A DNA stretch of 64,000 nt from Strobilurus pachycystidiatus (GCA_019915135.1 JAHLMK010000020.1:1-64000); one strand, 5' to 3'. Positions 12,417-22,952 are shown, numbered from the stretch's first letter. Numbers and translations: made by a program. The notes: generated by a model not told the origin, from the sequence alone.

Positions 12417-12446
12417 GATAGTTATCATGAAAACCTACATGCAAAT
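12417..12446 (+). repeat. Left subterminal inverted repeat of the KDZ element
   Basis: It matches the reverse complement of 27181-27210 at 28 of 30 positions, beginning GATAGTTATCA and ending TACATGCAAAT. TGATAGTTATCA at its start is itself a palindrome, and a further CGATAGTTAAC follows at 12449. These may be transposase-binding sites (inference). Confidence 0.9.
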
Positions 12447-13167
12447 CGTCGATAGTTAACAAAAGCGGCGGGACCGGGGTACCCTCCTCGCTATTCGCCG
12501 GGATGCTTAGCTAATGTCCACGCCGCCCTCATCGGTCCCCGCGGGCGCTTTGCGCGCGCCTCCCCGTCCTTTCGGGGATACTACCTAGCATCGGGAAATG
12601 AAATGCGGCTCGCTCTCCCGGCACCGCTCTCCCTTTCGGCAGCCTGGGCGTAGCGGTACGCATTGGGATACGCTCAGGGTCCGCCTATTCCCGCACCCTC
12701 GGTGCGGTAATCCGGTAATCCCGGTGGGTTGGCCCAGGAAATGCGCCACACCATATATATTGGGGCCCGGGGGGTCAGCTCACTATTCACCAATCACAAC
12801 ATTATTTTCTTCAATTCTGGGTACGCAGCGAGCCGCAAGGACCCGTATTTCTTGCCACTAGCTTCCCAAATACAGATTTTTTTTTCACCCAGAAAAAGGT
12901 ACAGACTTATCAAGACTACAAAAGATGCACTTGCCATCCCTCTTTAAATCTGATTCCATGGAGCGAGCGAGCGGGGAATGGGTGCGGCGGCGGTGCTCGC
13001 GCTGTACGCGTCAGCTACCACGTGGCGGCCAAGTCCAACAGCACGTGCATGAAAAGGGACTTGTGCTGTTTCGCCATTCATCACCACGCCACACTATGAT
13101 AAGCATTCAATAATCAGCCACACACTCCTTTCTAATACACATCCACCCGACGATAATTCTCTATTAC
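12447..13167. other. Left non-coding end of the KDZ element
   Basis: About 720 bp between the left subterminal repeat and the end of the first minus-strand gene. It is GC-rich to about 12760 and then more AT-rich. I see no gene and no clear repeat. Confidence 0.6.
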
Positions 13168-16093
13168 TTAATCTACCTGCGAGGTCTTCTCAAGCCCGTG
13201 CCGCCTCTGCAAATCCTCAAGCAACCCCGTCATCGCCCATTCCACATCCAGCCTCGCCTCCTCCAACTGCACTTTAACGGATCCTTCGCCCGACTCGATT
13301 GCATGCGATTGCCACCACGACAACACCGCCACGATAGACAGCAAGCCATTTTGTCCGGGTACAGTCAGATTTTCCCACTTACCGCCATACGCATCTCTCT
13401 TCCAACGTCCCTCAGCGTCCCGGGAGCGCCAGGAACTCTGAAGCGCACCCCACCACACCGTCCAGGCCGCCATAAAAATCTTCGCGTCGTCGTGCATCAA
13501 GACCGCCCGCTTGTTGGCACGCGCCCGACCGTTCCTGATCCAAGTCGCGAGCAATGCGGGGCGGAAACGCGTCGCACCTAGGTTGAATTTCTTTCCTTCA
13601 TCAACCGACATCCAACCATGCTCACGCTCTATCTCTAGCAGCAACCGCACTACTTTCATCAGCTCCTCTCCCCCCTCGGCGTCAAGAAATTCGCCTGTTG
13701 GTTCTGCCAGCCAGGAAGGAGCCTCCGATACCAAAATGGCAATCCTCTTACGCTCCTCGTCCATCTCTCTCCGTTTCTTTGACCCTGGATCACCCTCCAA
13801 CCCCGGCGGCGCAGGATCCGTAGCATTTGGAGATGGTGTATTCGGAGCTCCAGGCGCAGGCGGCGGTGTTGCGACGCGTGTAGGACCACGTACTGGTGAC
13901 TGTGGAGGAGCCGAGGTGCGCATAGGGCCAACAGGAGATATCGGCTGTCTGAGAGGAGACCCTGCACCCGCCGGCGGCGCTGACATCCGCCCCATCGAGC
14001 GTCCTCGCCGCCTCGTCATCCGCATCACCTTTGAGGGAGGCTCCTCGCCATCCTCTCCTATTCCTGCACCACCTGATGTTGTTCTCCTGCTCTTTCTCTT
14101 TGGTCTTTTCCGCCCCGAGTCGTCCGGACCATTTTCCCTAGATACATTTCCTCTCTCGGCGTCACCCGCGCCCTGCGCCTTGTCGTTCCCTGATTTCTTC
14201 GTCGTAGTCTTGCTCCGCAGCCTCTTAAGCTTCCTTTCTCCGCCCTTCATAATCCCACTGCCCGAATCCAACCCTTCTTCGTCAGATTTATCTGCCTCGT
14301 CCGACGATCCTTCGTCGGAGGAAGAGCTCTCATTTGAAAACTCATCCGAAGAGGACTCGTTTGAAGAATCTGTGTCGGATTCCTCATCGGAGAGGTTGCT
14401 GAGCAGACTCGACTGCAGCCGATCAGTCCTCGCTGAAGCTTGGTGACGGGTAGATACGCGCCGGGTTGATGTCGATTCCCGATCGGTCCTCTGCACGCTT
14501 GCTTGTGTAGGTGTCGCGACATCATCAGCCTCATTCGGACCAATCTCGCGCTGGTGCGGTCCGACTTCGTCAGAGTGTTGGGAATTTGATGCGGGGGAAC
14601 AGTGGATTTCGGGGGGTAGGTCATTCTGGGCGGTTTGCGCAGCCTGAAGACTCGCGTGATGGGGTTGGGACATAGCCGTGGGAGGAATGTTGGTCTCGGA
14701 GCGTAGGTTGTTCTGGGCGGTCTGCACATTGACACCGGCGTTATCGATGGCGATGGGTTGCTCGGAGAGGGGAGGAAGTGCCTGGAGACCCACATCTTCG
14801 CCTGTACTTGGGGGAAGTGGCGCAGGGTTCGGGGCAGCAGCCGCTGACAAGGTGTTCGATCCAATCCCTGCGGGAACAGAGGGCGCCCCAATCCCGCTCC
14901 GTTGGCACACGACCGAAGCTTTATCCGCTCTGGAGTAGCAGAGCTCGAGCCACTCTTGATACGAGTCGGTGAGCGCTTTCATTCGCTCCACCCCCATCCA
15001 TTCCGGAAAACTTAGAGGTACGTCGCCGCCATGCTTTGATGTCGTCACACTGAGACACCCAACCTCAGTACCTGTCTCCGTCGAATATATTGAAGACTTA
15101 CTTTACCGTCCCAATGCCTCCGTTATGCACGTCCATAGGCCCGCCCATCAAAGTGAAAATGCGACAGAATGTGCGCTCCTCTATTCCTCGGTTAATATCC
15201 CCAATGAAAGCCTCAGCCCTCGAACACGCCCTGCAAACAGTTAGCTCAAGAATTCAGTTGTCGCCCGTCTACACTTACAGTGCACGCGCCTCCGCTTCTC
15301 TCGATGGAGGCGCCTTCAGTAACTCCCTGTACTTCGCCTTCGCCTCGTCCCCTCGCTTCTTCGCGTCGCCCGCCCACTTCGCCCTATCCTCAGCACTCAG
15401 CGCTGCGAAGCCTTTCCGCATCATATCCGCGGTGAAGTTCACACCGCGCCTCGCAACCTCCTTGTCCGTGCGGTCATTCCACGACGTGGCGACCTTCCCA
15501 GCAATATTCTCGCCGTCCTTCCAGTTTGCGTGCGCCCACATGTGTGCAGCTTGCGGTTGACGAGGAGGCTTATCACATCCCGCCAGCTTAGCCATCAGAA
15601 TCTGGAATGGGTCGTCGGCGTCGCGCTTGGTCAGCCGAGAGAGTCGCTTCCTCAATTTGCGTGCCCGATAATGGAACCACCGCCGCAGACGCTGCAGAAG
15701 CAGAAGTGAGTAAACCTTAGGCAAATCCGCGTTGTTACTCACGTTATTGTAGGCTTCCGTATGTGCTCGCTTGGCTGCCAACTGCCCGTCGTTCAAGGAC
15801 GACTCCGTCATCAAGGGCGGGCGTAGAGGATCATACTGAAGCAATTCGACTGGTTCGTCCGTGTCGGTCATCGGCCAAGGAAAATGGAAGTGGTAGAGGC
15901 TCTGGAGCTCTTTAAGCCTAGTCTCCAATGCCTGCCATCCCTTGTCAGCCGCCTCTGCGAAAGACGGGACCAACGGAAGGAACACTTCCTGTCGCTTCCC
16001 CTCCATCCAACCCTTCGCGTTCTTCCGGTCGCTTTTACTTTTTTTGTTATACTTGCGCTTTCGCGCCTGCGGCTTGGTCTGTGTACGCGCCAT
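13168..16093 (-). CDS. Large conserved agaricomycete protein of unknown function, KDZ cargo
   Basis: Four exons on the minus strand: 16093-15743, 15691-15279, 15230-15102 and 15049-13168, with introns of 51, 48 and 52 bp. They join into 924 residues. The basic N-terminus opens MARTQTKPQARKRK. A helical part follows, with RRWFHYRARKLRKR and a segment ending near FAALSAEDRAKW that resembles HMG-box-like 'FxxLSxExRxxW' patterns. A GGPMD...FPEW region comes next, then a long acidic and Ser-rich linker with Arg/Lys patches, and a C-terminus rich in Trp (WTVWWGALQSSWR, GQNGLLSIVAVLSWW). I recognise the pattern from mushroom genomes but know no named domain or function. The first intron is 51 bp and in frame, so unspliced RNA would also be open. 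The start is the MART methionine; an in-frame ATG lies 48 bp upstream. Confidence 0.8.
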
Positions 16094-16488
16094 TTCCACC
16101 GGATGGTATGACTGAAGGATTTGACAGAAGTCTGAGAACAACTCCGCCGAACGTACGGACCCTTTCCTGTACGGTCACCATATTTGAAATCGATACATGG
16201 CCATGGTCATCTAGGGAAATTGCCGCCGCTAACTCTAGGGAAAATGCCGCCCCAATAGGTCTCGGGGTCCTAGCCACCTAACGATCGATTCGTTCAGGAA
16301 ATACCCTTTCGGCCATCCTCGTGTAAGTCTAGGTGACCATCAGTAAAATGTCAAACTGATCTAGGGATTATTGGACCCCAGAACGTTTCCATATTCGTCG
16401 AATTGATCTAGGGGAATTATCATCGCCGTTAGATTAAAAGGTGCGCGATGAGCGGCAATTCTTTTCCCATTCGCTCGCAGTGACTTAG
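16094..16488. promoter_or_regulatory. Divergent promoter region inside the KDZ element
   Basis: About 395 bp separate the start of the large minus-strand gene from the start of the plus-strand hybrid-binding-domain gene, so both promoters must lie here. CTAGGGAAA-type motifs recur several times (near 16210, 16236 and 16409). No obvious TATA box was identified. Confidence 0.5.
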
Positions 16489-17140
16489 ATGTCGACGTTG
16501 CCCATTGAGAAGCAATTCGCACCGGTCCAGGATGTTGGTGCTGGCTCATCGCCAGCGCCAGCATCCGCAGCCGTTGATGGTATGGCTCGTAAGTCAATCA
16601 ATTTGGTCTTAGTGGGTGAGACTGACAATCTTTACTCCCAGAACCAGGTGATGGAATCACCGACTCGTCGCCACCACCCTACCGCACCGCCTCCATCGCC
16701 ACTCCGCCAAGCTGGTTCCCCGCCGACTGTGTTTACGATCCGCACCTGACGGAAGGTGACTACGCCACCAACGGCGTAGACGAGTCTGTGCCGCGGGTCG
16801 GTGTCCTCTACGACCGCATCCCTGCCATTCCGCTTCGCGCCGCCTTCCTGCCCAAGAACATCGATGACTCGAAGACGTACTTCTACTGCGTCACCGTGGG
16901 TCAGAAAGTTGGCATTGTGACTGATGCGTAAGTGATAAATAAATCCTCTTCGCCAACTTTCTGCTGAATGCTGACTATGTTACCCCTAGGGCGGTGGCTG
17001 CGTCCTTCACCAACGGCGTGTCCGGCGGCTTTGCGAAGAAGCGGCACAGTCAGAGCGCCGCCCTCAAGTTTTTCAACGACGCCCTCGCTGGCGGCGAGGT
17101 TGTCATTCGCGGTCTGCGCGCCTCGCGCCGCGATAAGTGA
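16489..17140 (+). CDS. Protein with one RNase H1 N-terminal (hybrid-binding/viroplasmin-like) domain
   Basis: Three exons, 16489-16588, 16642-16927 and 16990-17140, give 178 residues. The N-terminal half is Pro/Ser-rich. The C-terminal part contains FYCVTVGQKVGI, then TNGVSGGFAKKRHSQSAALKFF. This is the signature of the small domain found at the N-terminus of RNase H1 and in caulimovirus viroplasmin: an aromatic 'yyVVxxGxxxGI' strand, a central 'xxNGVSGxxxKKxxxxxxA' and a helix. In known proteins the domain binds RNA-DNA hybrids or double-stranded RNA. No RNase H catalytic domain follows. A role in transposition intermediates, silencing or RNA binding is inference. The introns are 53 and 62 bp with standard GT-AG borders. 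Confidence 0.82.
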
Positions 17141-17340
17141 GCATTCAATCTAAAACATGCGCTCCTTTCTCACTCGAATCAAAACAGATTGTGTGGTGTT
17201 TTCTGTGGGGCGTGCGTTATCATTTGAATCTGGGGTATCGGGCTTTAGGCCGTCGTATCAACTTCCATGTACCGCGTTCCTGGCACACTTGTATAAATAC
17301 GGTCGTCTGCCCATTCCGCAATCTGCCTTCTTTCTGCAGT

Positions 17341-18379
17341 ATGACTCCCACCACCCCCAAACCAAAGGCGTCCCGGATCCTCATCACCCTTCATTCGGAT
17401 TCGGAGGATGATGAGCACTGCACTCTGCCTGCCTCACCCGCCTCCTCCAGCGGTTCCACACGCGTCTCTGATTCTATCTCGACAGTATCCTCGCTTACCG
17501 CAAGTACTGGGTCGTCTCGCTCCGCCAACCTCGATCAAGATCTTGACGATCTGTCCTCCACGCTATCCAGCATCACTCTCTCCTCCACAGCACCTGCGGC
17601 GCCTCCCGTTACACCAGCCAATCGCACTTTTTACTCCATTAGCACCGCGGGAGGCACGCGTTACACTGATCGTTGGCAAGTTTTAGCTTTTCGACCTTCA
17701 CCTCTTACCTGATTGACATTTTGTTGGCAGGTCAGAGGCGGGCACTGCACAGATTCGCCACGGAGCTCATGTCCAACGTCTCACGCCCAAACCACCCCGC
17801 CAACAAACCAAGCTACGTGCGTATGTAGCTTTCGTCGCCGCGAACCCGGGAATCTATGACACTTGGTAAGTCTCGGCAGAAGGTCTGATAGCGTTTTATT
17901 GATGAAGAAACACAGGGACGAATGCCAAGCCCAGACTTCTGGCCAAAGCGGCGCCCTCCATCAAGGGTATCGAACCCACGCGCTGGCGAGGGCAGCCTAC
18001 TATTACGCTCTCTCGCAGGGGTTCGTGCGTACGGTTCACGCTGCCCAGAATGAGGCCTACTGTGCAGTCCGGATCACCAAATGGCGCCTTTTGGTGTGGG
18101 CTGCCGACAGCCCGCTCAGTGCCGGTGCTCGGAGGGGAAGCTCTTGGCATGTGGTTTTCGTAGGCACGGAGACGGGCCTCTTCAGCAATTCGTAAGTACC
18201 ATCACACCTGCGTTTGTACCGCCTCTTGCTGACTGGCTTTCAGCATCGAGGCGGCAGTTCACCACATCAGCGTTCCAGGTTCTTTGCACCAAGGATTTCC
18301 CACCTACAACGAAGCACAGCAGGCTTATCGAGATGCGTTTCTAGCGGGTGAGCTCGTAAAGATGATTAGATTGTCGTAG
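17341..18379 (+). CDS. Protein with two RNase H1 N-terminal-like domains
   Basis: Exons 17341-17675, 17731-17865, 17916-18191 and 18244-18379 give 293 residues. The first about 110 residues are low-complexity, rich in Ser, Thr and Pro. Two divergent hybrid-binding-like repeats follow: AYVAFVAANPGIYDTW...GALHQGYRTHALARAAY, and WHVVFVGTETGLFSNS...GSLHQGFPTYNEAQQAY. Both show the aromatic strand, the 'PGxYdTW' or 'TGLFsnS' turn and the Gly-Ala/Ser...aromatic motif of the family. The first intron begins with GC (GCAAGT), a rare GC-AG intron; the others are GT-AG. The gene lies 200 bp downstream of the single-domain gene on the same strand, suggesting an old duplication with later doubling of the domain. 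Confidence 0.75.
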
Positions 18380-18399
18380 TGTACAACGAATGCTACGAC

Positions 18400-19125
18400 T
18401 TAAAAGTACTCGGCATCCTGCGCGTGAACGACGCAATATAACGTACCCTCGACATGACTCGCACGAAGGGTGTCCTGCAGAGATTGCAAACTGAGGTCGC
18501 ACAAGGACTGCACGGCAAAATTGAGCGCTCGGAGGAGATCGCGGGCGGCACGCGTGCGATCATGATCCTCGCCCAAGACGGTCGACGCTGCTTGCTCCAA
18601 TCTCTCCGCCTCGGAATAGAACTTAGTTGCGGGCGCGCATTGTTCAACCAATTTGTCGGCGACAGTGTCCTTGTCGTTGGCCTTGTCCAAGGCAAACCAC
18701 CGCCATTGCTGAACCCAAACATAAACGTCCCCGCCACACCATTGCTCTACCCGCTGCTCCAATGAGTGCACCTTGCGCGTGTACTTCCGGCGATCCGTCT
18801 TGGTAGAAGTGGGTTCCCTGAGAGCGTATCAGAGATTAGTGTGTGACGCCGGAGCCATGGAGATCAGAGCGTACACGTCTCCCCGTTCTCCGCGTCTCAT
18901 CGCCCTCCCAGCCCTCGTCCTTCCGTCCACAGCTCCTGTTTCCTTCTTCTCATGATATCGCATTCGAGCGCGCGCATTGAGGCGGTTTTTATTTCTATGT
19001 AGCTCCGTCAGTTGTCAGATTGATAGAAGTAACATCAAACAATACCGCTGCCAGTAATTATTCTTGGATTTATTCTGCGCGGCCTGCCGGTCTGCATCAG
19101 TGAGGTAGAGAGGTCTTCCGGTCAT
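18400..19125 (-). CDS. Basic-region (bZIP-like) protein, KDZ cargo
   Basis: Three exons on the minus strand: 19125-19046, 18994-18875 and 18817-18400 (introns 51 and 57 bp), 205 residues. The first exon encodes GRPLYLTDADRQAAQNKS. The splice then joins WQR to NKNRLNARARMRYHEKKE, which resembles the N-x-x-R-x-x-A-R basic region of DNA-binding leucine-zipper proteins. The C-terminal part is helical (SLEQRVEQWCGGDVYVWVQQW, then Leu-rich) without a clean heptad zipper. Similar 'GRPRxYxTxExxxAANRxKxxxxY' motifs occur in other mushroom proteins as I recall them. The 3' end faces the upstream plus-strand gene with only 20 bp between the stops. DNA binding is inferred. Confidence 0.65.
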
Positions 19126-20060
19126 GCCGTAGGGTGTTGAAGGAGTGAGTTCGGGTGCGAAGTCAAAAAGACGCACAAAAATGCCCAGATGACAATGATG
19201 GTCGCAGTGAAACAGTGTGATCGCAACATGCAAAGCCCATTACTCGATCTGGCATGACATGTTCACTAGACAAACATGCTCACCGGACACTTAGGCGGGC
19301 TCGGCTCCCTCCAAATTTCTCATGGATTGACTTAGACATTGGTCAATCCCAACTTCACATTTTTTATTGCACGCGAAAATGTGTGCTTTGTAGAGTAAAG
19401 GCCATTTTGACCCCCCATTTTCACTAGAATGGAATAGCTTGTGCCCGACATTGCCATATTTCGTAAGAAAAACTGATTATTTCCTTCCCATCTCGACCGC
19501 GGTGGTGTAGTGGCTGAGCATACCCGACTGTTGTGGAGACCTGGGTTCGAATCCCAGTCTGTGGTCATTTTTTAACAATATTTTGATTCCAACGTCGCAG
19601 GGCGAGTACACAGCCACTCCCAAACTTGGCTCTTGCAACGATCGCGTCCCTTTGCTCGCCCGAATTCCAAAAGGGATGACTGTTCCCTTGGCCTTAGACC
19701 ACACCGGCTCTCTGACATCTGCTGATGACGACCAGGCTTGATCCTCCCAGCGACGTCGAAGAAGACACATTCGCAGCTACCTTCTCTAGCCTTCGCGTCG
19801 CACTGGCCGCCCCAAGACGCCTCTCTAGGTGCGTCTCTGCATTGGCCCCGCGTGCGTTCTCGCTCACCTTTTGTGGGTAGAGCCTCTGAGGCGCTCCTGC
19901 ACCCTGTCGTTCCGCCGCGGCGCTTGCGTATGCTAGCCTCGCCCTCAAAGTAGGTCATTCAATTGGTCTGGATGAGTAACAAGGTCTCACTTCTTCCAGT
20001 GGGCGCGTTATCCTGCATCTCAACGCCGCATTGTCTGAGATACGGGCTCATCACAGCAAC
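19126..20060. other. Intergenic segment of the KDZ element
   Basis: About 930 bp without a convincing gene. It contains a small hairpin (GGATTGAC...GTCAATCC near 19322-19349) and a tRNA-like sequence at 19495. Open frames between 19570 and 19960 occur on overlapping strands and lack any domain. Confidence 0.6.
19495..19567 (+). ncRNA. tRNA-like Pol III unit (pseudo-tRNA or SINE head)
   Basis: The 73-nt segment has an A-box-like TGGTGTAGTGGC, a perfect B box GGTTCGAATCC, ends that pair over seven positions (GACCGCG with TGTGGTC, two G-U) and a run of six T at 19568-19573 as terminator. The anticodon arm is too short for a normal stem, so I do not assign an anticodon or call it a working tRNA. 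A transcribed tRNA-derived element is possible. Confidence 0.5.
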
Positions 20061-20450
20061 ATGACTACCCAGCTCCAGCTCCACACCGCAGAGCAATACG
20101 CCGCCTTGATGGTTAAAAAGGCATTGAAGACTCCGGGCTTCACCAAGGCCATTCTGCACGCTGCCTTCGAGCTCCTCGCGCATCACGCGCGTAACTGCGC
20201 CCCTTCCATTCGTGAGATTAGGCGGTGGGGACCTGAGCATGCGGATTATCAGGCATTGATGTCTGAGGCGGAGGCTCTCTACGCCGAGATCATCAAGGCG
20301 TATAGGCTGATTACGGATATTGTTCATCAGGTCGACGAGCTGGCGTATGCTACAATGGGCCAGCGCGGCGTTGCAACGCGCGCCGCACATTATCATCGTC
20401 AGCTGCACATCTTGTATCGCGGCGGGTCGTTCTTGTACCAGGGACCGTAA
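20061..20450 (+). CDS. Small helical protein of unknown function, KDZ cargo
   Basis: A single open frame of 129 residues, intronless. It begins MTTQLQLHTAEQYAALM and is predicted by eye to be almost wholly helical, with no Cys. An upstream in-frame ATG at 20031 would add ten residues. I chose the ATG at 20061 because MTTQLQLHT starts the amphipathic pattern; the choice is weak. No domain recognised. It lies in the plus-strand run that leads to the transposase, 66 bp before the next gene. Confidence 0.55.
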   Translation: MTTQLQLHTAEQYAALMVKKALKTPGFTKAILHAAFELLAHHARNCAPSIREIRRWGPEHADYQALMSEAEALYAEIIKAYRLITDIVHQVDELAYATMGQRGVATRAAHYHRQLHILYRGGSFLYQGP

Positions 20451-20515
20451 CTACCGGCCTTCGAAATTAACATTTGCTTTATTGGCACCCTGACCTAACC
20501 TGCCTTTGCTCCACC

Positions 20516-21144
20516 ATGCCAGCTTCTTCACCTAAGAAGAAAACACCTGCCAGACGCGGTAACGAGAAGAAAGCCGCCCAGCAGACGATTGCTTTCCCGC
20601 TCTCCCAAGCGGCTTGTCGTCGGTACGATCCTTTCCTTATCTGTTCGTATTGCGCGCTGAATGGCACCAGCCATGTCAGGGAACACCTGCGCACCGCGCG
20701 CCCTATTCGCAGTGACGTTCAGCTCGGCACTGGAGCTCAAGTCTCTAGTGAGTACAGCCTTCGACATCATTAGATTCAGTGCTCAAGCGGGGCCAAGGGA
20801 ACCGAGGCGCGGAAGCGTTCATTGTGGTTGCAGAGCCGACGTTTACGGCTCCGTCGGACTCGTCCTTCATGCACGTTGAAGTTGTACAATTTCTCCAGGC
20901 GTACGATCTCGGCGGTTGTGAAAACCGCATGGCAGACATGGGCATCTACACCCATGAGGACCTGGTAAACATTGCCGTTGACATTCGGGATCAGAAACTC
21001 CGGCAGAAGTTCAAATCCGGACTTGGGGTCTCTGAGGGGGTGTGGCGCACGGTCAAGACGGCCCTCTATCGTTACGCCAGGCCCGTGCCAGGGCGTATCC
21101 GAGCTGTCGCAGGGGTTCAAGGAGCTAGGGAGGAAACGCTCTGA
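20516..21144 (+). CDS. Small CxxC...HxxxH protein, KDZ cargo
   Basis: Two exons, with 187 or 198 residues depending on the splice. The N-terminus is Lys/Arg-rich (KKKTPARRG). Residues around 43-60 read ICSYCALNGTSHVREH, a CxxC-x6-HxxxH arrangement that could bind zinc but is shorter than a classical C2H2 finger. The second exon (from 20780 to TGA at 21144) holds a helical segment, FLQAYDLGGCENRM...GIYTHEDLVNIAVD, loosely like a sterile alpha motif. The intron could be 20748-20779 (32 bp, very short) or 20712-20779 (68 bp); both keep the frame. Function unknown; protein or DNA interaction is a guess. Confidence 0.6.
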
Positions 21145-21279
21145 GGGTAGCTGGGGTCCCCAATTAACGCGGCGGCTGTATAGGTATTTCATATTATCCC
21201 TAGAAGTACATGACAACGCCGTCCTCGGCTTTATCCTTTTACTCCGCAAGTCTGGACCATCAAGACTTGTCCTCTTACG

Positions 21280-22143
21280 ATGAGCAGCGACAGCCTTTCC
21301 ATGCCAGATCTCATGGATGTGAGCGACAGCGAAGATGACGGGTATGCACCCACCGTCTTGAAACCCGCCCCCGCTTCCCCTCCTGAGTCCTTCGACGAGG
21401 ACGACGCAGTTCCGGTCTCAGACAGGTCGCAACGGTAAGTCATCGTGCTCTGTGTGCAGGGGTATTTGGCCTGACCGACTCTGAATCCCCAGCATCATCA
21501 TGCGCCACATGGCGTTAATCGAGGACGGCCCTCCCGCACTAGGAGACGCCGCCCTCAAGGAGAGGCTCAGTGGCGTCGCAGGCGAATTCTTGCTCTCACG
21601 CCTTGCCCAGTGCGGAGTCACCTCCTTGGATCGTCTTGACAAGGCCCTTGACTGGTGCGAATATACAGTCTACCAGTCTTTTCTTCGAACGGCCGTGGGC
21701 TTCAGGCCGCGTAGCGGAAACTGGATGCTCTTGGCAACGTTAGCTGGTACGCTTAACAAGGTCGACATCTTTGATTCGGGGAACGGTTCGTCCTGCCGTC
21801 GTCTTTGCGTGACGTACTGACACCAACTTACTTCGCAGGGCATAATCTTCGTCGCCAGAGACGTCTTCGAGCGCAGAACGATGCTCAAGCATTCTTGAAG
21901 ACATGCGAGGACATTATGTACGAGGAACTTGCCACGCACCCGGAACCTCGCGTGCGCTGGATCCCCCGACGAGTCAGTGCGTCAATGGTCAGCTATGACA
22001 GGTGTTGTAGCTGGGCTGAAGACAATCGTAGGGCGTGGTTACTTAGTCAAGGAATCTCAGGTGATGAAGGACCTGCCCAAGGAGAGGCTGTTGAAGCGTC
22101 ATGGATGAAGAGGGGGGCGGACGGCGGAATAGGCGGGATGTGA
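21280..22143 (+). CDS. Protein of unknown function with acidic N-terminus, KDZ cargo
   Basis: Three exons, 21280-21434, 21493-21785 and 21839-22143, give 250 residues; introns are 58 and 53 bp. The N-terminus is acidic (SDSEDDG, FDEDDA). The middle is helical (LSRLAQCGVTSLDRLDKALDWCEY), and the third exon begins with a basic patch (LRRQRRLRAQN). No domain recognised. The clean splice sites and absence of stops suggest a functional gene. It sits between the CxxC protein and the stand-alone CxC2 protein on the same strand. Confidence 0.6.
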
Positions 22144-22310
22144 AGTAGTAAGCGGCGCCCATTATGTAAACCTTTCATACTTTGTCGTCCGCCCTGAGTT
22201 GCCTATCACTCGCTTCTTCCCAGCTTCTTCCCACTATCGGTTGTGAATACATAACTTCATGTAAACTCTCCTTGTTTCCTCATGAATTCTTCTCATCCAT
22301 GTTAGCAAAG

Positions 22311-22800
22311 ATGTCTGGCCGTTGTACTGTGTGTGGAGTCGGCAACGCGGCGCTCTTCCGCTGTCTGGACTGTTGGCCGACGGGCAGTTCAAGTTGTGGT
22401 CCATGCTGTGTCGCGCAGCATCGAACCAACCCTCTCCACGTGATTCAGGTGAGGACAAGCCCAGCACAGAAAGTATCACTGTCAGAACTGACCTGAAGAT
22501 TAGTTCCAAAGGGAGCCTGACAACTACGAGTACACCTCCTTGCGGCGTTTGGGCTTGGTTTTTCAACTCGGGCACGGTGGAGACGCTTGTCCTAATGCGG
22601 AGAAGGAGATCGGCCTAACCATCATTGATGTCACTGGCTATCACCCGATATTAGTGCGTTATTGTGGTTGTGCAGGGGCGCGGCCCAAGAATCAGCAAGT
22701 TATGGAGCGAGGTTGGATGCCCGTAGTCAACGGTGAGGGAGAGATGGAGAGATGTTTCACCAAACGTAGTTTGGAAGTGTTGGAATTGTTGGCCTGCTAA
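22311..22800 (+). CDS. Stand-alone CxC2 zinc-cluster protein (truncated KDZ N-terminus)
   Basis: Two exons, 22311-22448 and 22504-22800, with a 55-bp intron, give 144 residues. It begins CTVCGVGNAALFRCLDCW, continues with CGPCCVAQHRTNPLHVIQ, then LRRLGLVFQLGHGGDACPN and VRYCGCAG. These are the same ordered Cys/His blocks found in the N-terminal CxC2 module of the neighbouring KDZ transposase, with the intron at the same place after the 'PLHVI' motif. The frame then ends in a natural stop before any catalytic region. It may be a DNA-binding regulator or competitor of the transposase, or a relic of a second transposase copy. The intact frame and splice sites favour a working gene. Confidence 0.75.
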
Positions 22801-22952
22801 TTTTTTGTGAAATCGTAATTTTTTGTTGGACGACGAGAGACCATCGGGTACATTCGGATGTTTCCGCCCGGGAGCCGATGCGATCAATTTCGCCATTCTC
22901 GTTTTGCTATCTACCATTGCCGCTGTGACCGCCCATCGCGCCCGGAGCCTCC

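Noticed and set aside
13511..14446. 311-residue frame on the plus strand opposite the large minus-strand cargo gene
   Set aside because: It is the Ser/Pro-rich shadow of the acidic linker of the minus-strand gene, which has the better motifs, splice structure and family pattern.
17950..17990. B-box-like GGTTCGATACC on the minus strand
   Set aside because: It lies in a well-supported coding exon of the two-domain hybrid-binding protein gene; a chance match.
19572..19958. 128-residue minus-strand frame between cargo genes of the KDZ element
   Set aside because: Arg/Glu/Gly-rich, overlapped by other frames, with no splice partner and no domain.
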